This document shows positions 59,186 to 64,000 of a DNA stretch of 64,000 nucleotides, in pieces. A model generated the notes under the pieces. That model made no database searches. It saw nothing but the letters and a program-made list of their open reading frames with translations, and was not told the origin of the DNA. Origin of the DNA: Planctomycetota bacterium (GTDB taxonomy: Bacteria; Planctomycetota; UBA8742; UBA2392); the NCBI GenBank assembly GCA_022071975.1, contig JAJVIO010000008.1, positions 141,771-205,770 on the forward strand. The letters run 5' to 3'. The position numbers and the translations under genes are program-made. Numbering within the stretch: the stretch's first letter is position 1; every line of letters starts with the position of its first letter.

Positions 59186-61051
59186 ATGAATCGACTGTTT
59201 GTTTTGCCGGTGTTGTTTCTGCTGTTGCTTGCCTGCGCAATTCCTGTCCGCGCCCAGGAAGCGAAGCCGGAGCCCGCACCGGCGGCCGATGAAGAAGATC
59301 CCGGCATCCCGGCCGACTTCAACGAGTACCTGAAGAAAACCTACCCCGGCCTGGACCCGACCGGCGCCCACGACCTGTTCAGCCTGAAAGATCCCAAGAA
59401 CAAGGAAGAGCGTCACACGTACACCGCGTTCATGGCGCAGCTGCTGCTCGAGTACATGGGCACGCTGGACATGGGCTCGACGATCTCCAAGCTGTTTGAC
59501 CAGTACTCGCGCGGCAAAGAAGGCAACACCGTCACCTTCAAGGTGCTGTACGCCGTGGTGCTGATGTACTACCCCCCCGGCCGCCCCAACACCACTGAAG
59601 CCGAAAAGCTGCTGCGAGAGGCCGCCGAGAAAGCGCCGGATTACGCCTACCCCTGGTTCCTGCTGGCGAATTTCGAATACGCGCGCTTCATGCAGATTGA
59701 AAACTCAAGCCCGCGCCCCGTGCTGCAGGCCCTGGACAAGGCCCTTGAGATCAAGCCGGATTTCCTGCGCGCCGTCCTTCTGAAAGGCCAGCTTTACATG
59801 CAGGCCCAGCCGCCGCGCGCGCAGGAAGTGCGGGAAATGATCGCCCCCTTCGTGAAAGACAAACTGACGTCGTCACCCGACGACTTCGAGGATGTGCTGC
59901 GCCTCTACGCCGCTTCCCACGGCGCTGACGAGCTGCACACCCTGGTGAAGGGCCTGCTGGAAGGCGGCAAGCTCAGCAACGCGCAGAAAGTTCGCGCCCT
60001 GCAGGTGCAGATCGTCGCGCGCATGCAGGCCGGGCAGATCGACGAGTCGATTGAGCTGGTGAAGACCCAGCTCACGCTGGTGACGCCCGAAACAGACCCC
60101 GCTTCCAGCGTGCTGGCCCACAAGCGCCTCGCCATGTGCTGGGGCACCAAGGCGATGGACATCCGCAAGGCCGACCGCGATCTCAAGCAGCCGGGCAACA
60201 AGGAGAAGTTCGACGAGCTGATCGACGCCGCCACCAAAGAGCACGAGACCTGCGCCGAGATCGAGCGCCTGCACCTGCCGCTGGCCCTGCGCGGCAGTGA
60301 GGCCCGCCAGTACGTGGACTTCCTGACCAAGGGCGTCGGCGACCTCGAGCGCGCCCGCAACTGGCTCAAGAACTACCTCGAGGTCACCGACCTTACCAAG
60401 GCTCAGCGCACTATCCTGGACAACCAGTACCGCCTGATCCTGGTGCGCCTCAACCCCACCGAGGACGGCCTGATCGACTACTACGAAAGCCGCGTGGCGG
60501 CCGACGAAATGGACGAACTGGCGGTGTCGCTGGCACTGGCCAAGGAGAGCGTGCGCGTCGAGGGCAAGCACTTCAAGAACAAGCGTTCACTCGATTTCTT
60601 CCTGTCGCAGCTCGACAACCGGCAGCGCCTCACGGCCGCCTATGCCGCCTGGCTGGCGGCCGACACGGCGACGCAGATCGGCGGCGAGGCGATCCAGAAG
60701 ACGGCTGAGGCCATTACGGCGCGCCTCGAGAAAGAGACCGAGCTGAACTCGGACGCCCAGGCCGACCTGCAGGCCGACCTGGCAGACGCGCTGAAGCTGA
60801 CCGGCCACCGCGCCTCGCAGGAGCGCGGCGTTCGCCACTGCGCGAAGCTGATTGAAGCCGGCAGATCGAACATCGAGATCCGCTCGCTCATGAAGAAGAT
60901 CGTGAACGTCTGGACGGACGAGGCATTCCTGAAGGGCTTCAAAGTCCCGCCCGAAGTCCCGGGCAAGACCAAGCTGCTCTCGCCCGACAAGGTCATCACC
61001 TGGCTGAACGAGCTGGCGGAAGCCCTGAAAGCCGAAGCCGCCGCGGGCTAG
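59186..61051 (+). CDS. Secreted TPR-like protein
   Basis: 621 residues. Signal peptide LFVLPVLFLLLLACAIPVRAQ. The rest is helical repeats with TPR character (AEKLLREAAEKAPDYAYPWF, ALDKALEIKPDFLRAVLLKG, QVQIVARMQAGQIDESIEL) and a long basic/acidic C-terminal helical region. No enzyme motif. Likely a periplasmic scaffold like those at 36247 and 48437. Ends four bases inside the convergent Nudix gene. Confidence 0.8.
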   Translation: MNRLFVLPVLFLLLLACAIPVRAQEAKPEPAPAADEEDPGIPADFNEYLKKTYPGLDPTGAHDLFSLKDPKNKEERHTYTAFMAQLLLEYMGTLDMGSTISKLFDQYSRGKEGNTVTFKVLYAVVLMYYPPGRPNTTEAEKLLREAAEKAPDYAYPWFLLANFEYARFMQIENSSPRPVLQALDKALEIKPDFLRAVLLKGQLYMQAQPPRAQEVREMIAPFVKDKLTSSPDDFEDVLRLYAASHGADELHTLVKGLLEGGKLSNAQKVRALQVQIVARMQAGQIDESIELVKTQLTLVTPETDPASSVLAHKRLAMCWGTKAMDIRKADRDLKQPGNKEKFDELIDAATKEHETCAEIERLHLPLALRGSEARQYVDFLTKGVGDLERARNWLKNYLEVTDLTKAQRTILDNQYRLILVRLNPTEDGLIDYYESRVAADEMDELAVSLALAKESVRVEGKHFKNKRSLDFFLSQLDNRQRLTAAYAAWLAADTATQIGGEAIQKTAEAITARLEKETELNSDAQADLQADLADALKLTGHRASQERGVRHCAKLIEAGRSNIEIRSLMKKIVNVWTDEAFLKGFKVPPEVPGKTKLLSPDKVITWLNELAEALKAEAAAG

Positions 61052-61476
61052 CCGCGCTTGCGCAGGTACGCGTCGGCGGCGCGCAGCACCTCGCGCATCT
61101 GCTCAAAGCCGATTTTGCCGAGCGCTTCTTTGATGCTGAACCAGCCGGCTTCGCTGTGCTCGTCGCTGCATGTGACTTCACTGGTGCCGGTGGTGGCCAG
61201 CAGGTAGGTCACTTTTTTGTGGTAGCGACCGCGTTTGTCGGTGTTCACCTCGTACTCGATGCTGCGCTCGAAATCCGGCACCACTTGCAGGTCGGTGATG
61301 CCCGCTTCCTCGGCCGTTTCGCGCCGCGCGGTTTCTTCGACCGTGTCTGTATCGTTGTCCGCGTGGCCTTTTGGCGGCAGCCAGTCGCCGCTGGTGGCGC
61401 CGCGCAGCAGCAGATAAAGCGGCTCGCCGTCAACCATGCGGGCAAGGATGAACCCAGCGGCCGTGCGCGTCTTCAT
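61048..61476 (-). CDS. Nudix hydrolase, Ap4A-hydrolase-like
   Basis: 142 residues. The Nudix helix is seen as GHADNDTDTVEETARRETAEEAGI: the RE-x2-EE-x-G core is intact, but the first half is one residue longer than the standard GX5EX7RE and has Asp where Glu is expected. The start RTAAGFILARMVDGEPLYLLL and the WLPPKG segment match the Ap4A/diadenosine hydrolase group, which clears dinucleoside polyphosphates. It overlaps the upstream gene by ATGA. Confidence 0.9.
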   Translation of the reverse strand: MKTRTAAGFILARMVDGEPLYLLLRGATSGDWLPPKGHADNDTDTVEETARRETAEEAGITDLQVVPDFERSIEYEVNTDKRGRYHKKVTYLLATTGTSEVTCSDEHSEAGWFSIKEALGKIGFEQMREVLRAADAYLRKRG

Positions 61477-62417
61477 GGGGCCTCGTCGATCTTCCAGTTT
61501 TCGCCGGCTTTCAGCACGCGCACGCTGATGGTGCGCTGGTCCGTGTCGCCGGTCCGCTGGAGCTTGAGTTGCACCCGCACCACGGCACGGGCGGGATCAT
61601 TCTCGTCGATGGTGGAATCCAGCACCAGCCAGGCCATCAGGCGCTCGCGCGTTTTTGCCAATCGCGCTTTCAGCGCCTCGGTATCTGCGCCGGCCACGCG
61701 CCGCGTGGTGTGGCAATCCAGCAGCGCGTTCAGGTCGCCCTTCTCGATCGCGGTCCAGGCGGCTTTCACCACCGATTGCGGCGTGGCGTAGGGCGAATCG
61801 CCGGCATCTGCTTCCGCCTGTTCGGCCCGCAGTCTTTCGAGTTCACGGGCCAGGGCCTGCGCTTCGGCTTCCAGCTGCGCGCGCTGCTCGGCGATGCGCT
61901 TGAGCGCCTGCTCGATGGCGGCGATGCGCTCCGCAATCGTCGGCTCCGGCAGCGCTTCGGCCACCTGCGGGATCGAGTACCAGCGCCAGTGGGTAGCGTC
62001 TGCCGCGCGGGTCATCAGCACGCGGAATTTCTCGTCGGCGCCGCCCGCGCCCGTCATGGCGATTACCAGCTCGGCCTTGTCGCCCTGGGGCGCGGGCTCT
62101 TCCAGTACACGCACGTTGCGCTTGCGCCATGAGTCGCGGAACTCGCGGCTGTGGAACAGTTCACGCCAGTCTTCCTTCATGGCGGCGCGTTCGGCATCGG
62201 TGTAGCTGGCGCCCTCCGAGACTTCGCGGTCCTTCACCCAGGCGTCGAAGTCGAAGTAGCGTTCGAATGCGGCGTCACGCTCGGCCTCCGGCATGTCTTC
62301 GCGCAGGATGGCGTCCACGAAAGCCTGGAACGACTGGCGCGGCGTCTCTGCGTCGCCTTCGGCGGTAACGCTGAAGGACAGCAGAGTCAGCAGGGTGATG
62401 GCAAGCGCTGTGCGCAT
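61473..62417 (-). CDS. Secreted MlaC-like plus NTF2-like two-domain protein
   Basis: 314 residues from ATG 62417. Signal peptide MRTALAITLLTLLSFSVTAEG. Residues about 25-155 recall the MlaC/Ttg2D lipid-binding family (FERYFDFDAWV, WRELFHSREFRDSW, KFRVLMTR near the end). A coiled coil follows (IAERIAAIEQALKRIAEQRA, residues about 165-205), then an NTF2/SnoaL-like unit (TPQSVVKAAWTAIEKGDLNA, VLKAGENWKIDEAP). It probably works in the periplasm. Both domain matches are moderate. Confidence 0.7.
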   Translation of the reverse strand: MRTALAITLLTLLSFSVTAEGDAETPRQSFQAFVDAILREDMPEAERDAAFERYFDFDAWVKDREVSEGASYTDAERAAMKEDWRELFHSREFRDSWRKRNVRVLEEPAPQGDKAELVIAMTGAGGADEKFRVLMTRAADATHWRWYSIPQVAEALPEPTIAERIAAIEQALKRIAEQRAQLEAEAQALARELERLRAEQAEADAGDSPYATPQSVVKAAWTAIEKGDLNALLDCHTTRRVAGADTEALKARLAKTRERLMAWLVLDSTIDENDPARAVVRVQLKLQRTGDTDQRTISVRVLKAGENWKIDEAP

Positions 62418-62481
62418 GGCAGCCTTTGACCGGGGGTGGCGGGCGTGATAGCTTGAAATCAAGCCTTTTGCAGGTCAAGCC

Positions 62482-62814
62482 ATGTTGATGACGACCACCG
62501 ACAACCTGGAAGGCCACGTCATCATCCAGTACCTGGGGCTGGTGGCCGGCCAGGCCGCGATCGCGCCCATCGAGTTGCGCGATTTCGCCAATTTCATCAG
62601 GCGCGAAGGCGGCGGCCGTCACCCCGAGTTCGAGCAGCTGATCCTGGAGACGCGCCACGCGGCGATCATGAGCCTGGAGGCCCAGGCCAAGGAACTCGGC
62701 GCCAACGCCATCATCGGCGTCAGCTTCGACTTCGCCAGCCTCGCCAGCGACGGCCTGGTGCTGATGACAGTGAGCGGCACGGCCGTACAGGCCGAAGACA
62801 AGAGAAACCTGTAG
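62482..62814 (+). CDS. YbjQ/DUF74 family protein
   Basis: 110 residues. TTTDNLEGHVIIQYLGLVAGQ at the N-terminus, then AIMSLEAQAKELGANAIIGVSFDF and a closing VLMTVSGTAV strand: the full YbjQ signature (strand with E-G, helix with A-x-x-LGANAIIGVxFDY). These homopentameric cytoplasmic proteins have been called heavy-metal-binding but their function is unclear. The gene is divergent from the MlaC-like gene. Confidence 0.93.
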   Translation: MLMTTTDNLEGHVIIQYLGLVAGQAAIAPIELRDFANFIRREGGGRHPEFEQLILETRHAAIMSLEAQAKELGANAIIGVSFDFASLASDGLVLMTVSGTAVQAEDKRNL

Positions 62815-62876
62815 GGACACGCTGCTGCGTGTCCCTGTGTTCGATGCGCGCCCCATGGACACGCGGCAGCGTGTCC
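62813..62876. repeat. Two palindromic repeats, GGGACACGC type
   Basis: AGGGACACGC-TGCT-GCGTGTCCCT (62813-62836) and GGACACGC-GGCA-GCGTGTCC (62857-62876), between ybjQ and miaA. The same element is at 2593-2614. Confidence 0.85.
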
Positions 62877-62890
62877 CTACAAATCGGTGC

Positions 62891-63880
62891 ATGGAACTCG
62901 AGCACCTACACGGCTTCAACCCGCACGCGAAGTTCCCCGTGCTGGTGATCCTGGGCCCCACGGCCAGCGGCAAGTCGCGACTGGCCGTGCAGGTGGCTGA
63001 GCGCGTGGGCGGCGAGATCCTGAGTGTGGACGCGCTGAAGGTCTATCGCGGCATGGATGTTGGCACCGCCAAGCCCACCGCCGACGAGTTGGCGCGCGTC
63101 CCCCACCACGGCATCGACCTGGTCGAGCCCTTTGAGCGCTTCAGCGTCAGCGAGTTCCTGGATTACGCCGAGCCAAAGCTGGCCGAGATCGTGGCGCGCA
63201 GGCACGTGCCGGTGCTGGACGCCACCGCCCCCTACTACCTGAAGGCGCTGATTTACGGCCTCGATCGCGGGCCCGAGCCGCGCCCCGGCTACCGTGACGA
63301 GATGTACGCCCGGCCCCTGCCCGAGGTTTACGAGCTGCTGAAGCGGCGCGACCCGGCCTCGGCCGCGCGCATCGGCCCCAACGACCGCAAGCGACTGGTG
63401 CGCGCGCTGGAGATCATCGAGTTCGGCGAAAAGCTGCCCAGTGAGGTCGAGCAATGGGGTGAGCCGCGGCCGGGGTACCGCTGGATTTTCACGGGCATCC
63501 GCTGGCCGCGCGAACTGCTGTATGCCCGGGTACGGCAGCGCGCGCTTCAGATGTTCGAGCAGGGCTGGCTGGATGAAGTGAAGCGCATCCTGAACGGCAA
63601 GGGGTTTTCCGAGACCGCGGGCAAAGCCCACGGCTACCGCCGCCTGCAGCAGTTTCTTTCAAACGAACTGACCTACGAGCAGTGCGTGGAGGAAACCGTG
63701 CGCGACATCAAGACCTTCGCGCGCAAGAGCATGACCTTCTTCAAGCAGTTCCCCCGCGTGAACTGGCTTGACGTGTCAAGTGAAGAGGAAATCGACCGCG
63801 CGGCCCGCTACCTCAGCCACGAAATCAAGGACATGCTCGCCCAGTGCGGCATCCAGCGCCCGGCCGTGGATATGCCCTAG
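62891..63880 (+). CDS. miaA: tRNA dimethylallyltransferase
   Basis: 329 residues from ATG 62891 (upstream codons lie in the palindromic repeat). P-loop VILGPTASGKSRLAV, VDALKVYRGMDVGTAKP, HHGIDLVEPFERFSVSEF, RIGPNDRKRLVRALEII and a C-terminal VRDIKTFARKSMTFFKQF. It transfers dimethylallyl to A37 of tRNAs that read UNN codons. Unusual: the normally strict GGTxLY stretch before the helix is replaced by DATAPYY. Contains one TTGACNNGTCAA copy. Confidence 0.92.
   Translation: MELEHLHGFNPHAKFPVLVILGPTASGKSRLAVQVAERVGGEILSVDALKVYRGMDVGTAKPTADELARVPHHGIDLVEPFERFSVSEFLDYAEPKLAEIVARRHVPVLDATAPYYLKALIYGLDRGPEPRPGYRDEMYARPLPEVYELLKRRDPASAARIGPNDRKRLVRALEIIEFGEKLPSEVEQWGEPRPGYRWIFTGIRWPRELLYARVRQRALQMFEQGWLDEVKRILNGKGFSETAGKAHGYRRLQQFLSNELTYEQCVEETVRDIKTFARKSMTFFKQFPRVNWLDVSSEEEIDRAARYLSHEIKDMLAQCGIQRPAVDMP
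63768..63779. repeat. TTGACNNGTCAA motif copy 7
   Basis: Spacer GT. In miaA, codons CTT-GAC-GTG-TCA-A. Confidence 0.85.
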
Positions 63881-64000
63881 AGCATTTTCATGGTTAGTTT
63901 GCAGGCTTCCGCTTGCGGCGAACTTCGCAGCTCTGCGTCGCGCTACCTCGGCGTGGCCTCCAGCCACGCCTGCGTCCGCGCTCCTTGATCTGCTCGCTCG
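63881..64000. other. Window end with an 8-bp inverted repeat
   Basis: No gene is seen. GGCGTGGC (63950-63957) and GCCACGCC (63963-63970) around CTCCA could end miaA transcription. Confidence 0.5.

Overview
The window is a GC-rich (about 64% by eye), gene-dense stretch of a bacterial chromosome. Several lipoprotein signals, an RND efflux pair and an MlaC-like secreted protein indicate a diderm (Gram-negative) cell. It carries a futalosine-pathway menaquinone gene (mqnE), a short HisG with HisZ, a bacterial serine palmitoyltransferase-like enzyme, FHA and L7/L12-like signalling or scaffold proteins, and many secreted repeat proteins of its own kind. This fits an uncultivated lineage such as Planctomycetota or a neighbour, but no rRNA or clear marker is present and the phylum assignment is a guess.

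Layout. 1-8.6 kb: end of an FAD oxidoreductase with two small coupled genes, a DUF486 membrane protein, a lipoprotein hydrolase, an SPT/KBL-like enzyme, sucC, coaD, a glutathione peroxidase with an in-frame UGA (predicted selenocysteine), a 3-methyladenine glycosylase, an O-methyltransferase, two small proteins and tRNA-Val(TAC) beside a 79-bp duplication of its 3' end. 8.6-12.8 kb: RND adaptor and pump. 12.8-23.3 kb, minus strand: ABC ATPase, cytochrome c, then hisZ-G-D-C-B-(H)-A-A2-F-IE. Here hisH is broken near its 5' end, there is a second degenerate HisA, and HisIE is fused to a SpoT/MESH1-type HD domain. 23.4-27.8 kb: an uncharacterised four-gene module (L7/L12-like acidic protein, small protein, STAS-like/FHA protein, bitopic membrane protein). 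27.9-33.7 kb: aroB, dprA, methionine synthase/MTHFR fusion, plsY, gpsA. 33.7-43.8 kb: secreted proteins, a transketolase fragment, pyrK, a cobalamin riboswitch in front of a beta-propeller protein with a Cys-containing C-terminal sorting signal, ispH and a carboxypeptidase-regulatory-like membrane protein. 44-53 kb: a duplication-scarred region, folD, GNAT, TPR protein, orphan transketolase C-half and an MFS carrier. 53-64 kb: aspC-pheA, lipoproteins, mqnE, Nudix, MlaC-like protein, YbjQ and miaA.

How it fits together. The his genes form one tightly overlapping operon. aspC-pheA could make phenylalanine through arogenate. plsY-gpsA supply phospholipid precursors and the SPT-like enzyme could start sphingolipids. 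mqnE implies menaquinone respiration. The riboswitch-controlled propeller resembles, in architecture only, the BtuG surface B12-capture proteins of Bacteroidetes.

The strongest unexpected signals are: (1) the UGA/SECIS glutathione peroxidase; (2) the HisI-HisE-HD fusion in an operon that also holds a damaged hisH, a HisA paralogue and no histidinol-phosphatase; (3) the B12 riboswitch plus propeller plus CTERM gene; and (4) an interrupted palindrome TTGACNNGTCAA found seven times, always inside genes, always in the same codon phase and always using the uncommon codon TCA.
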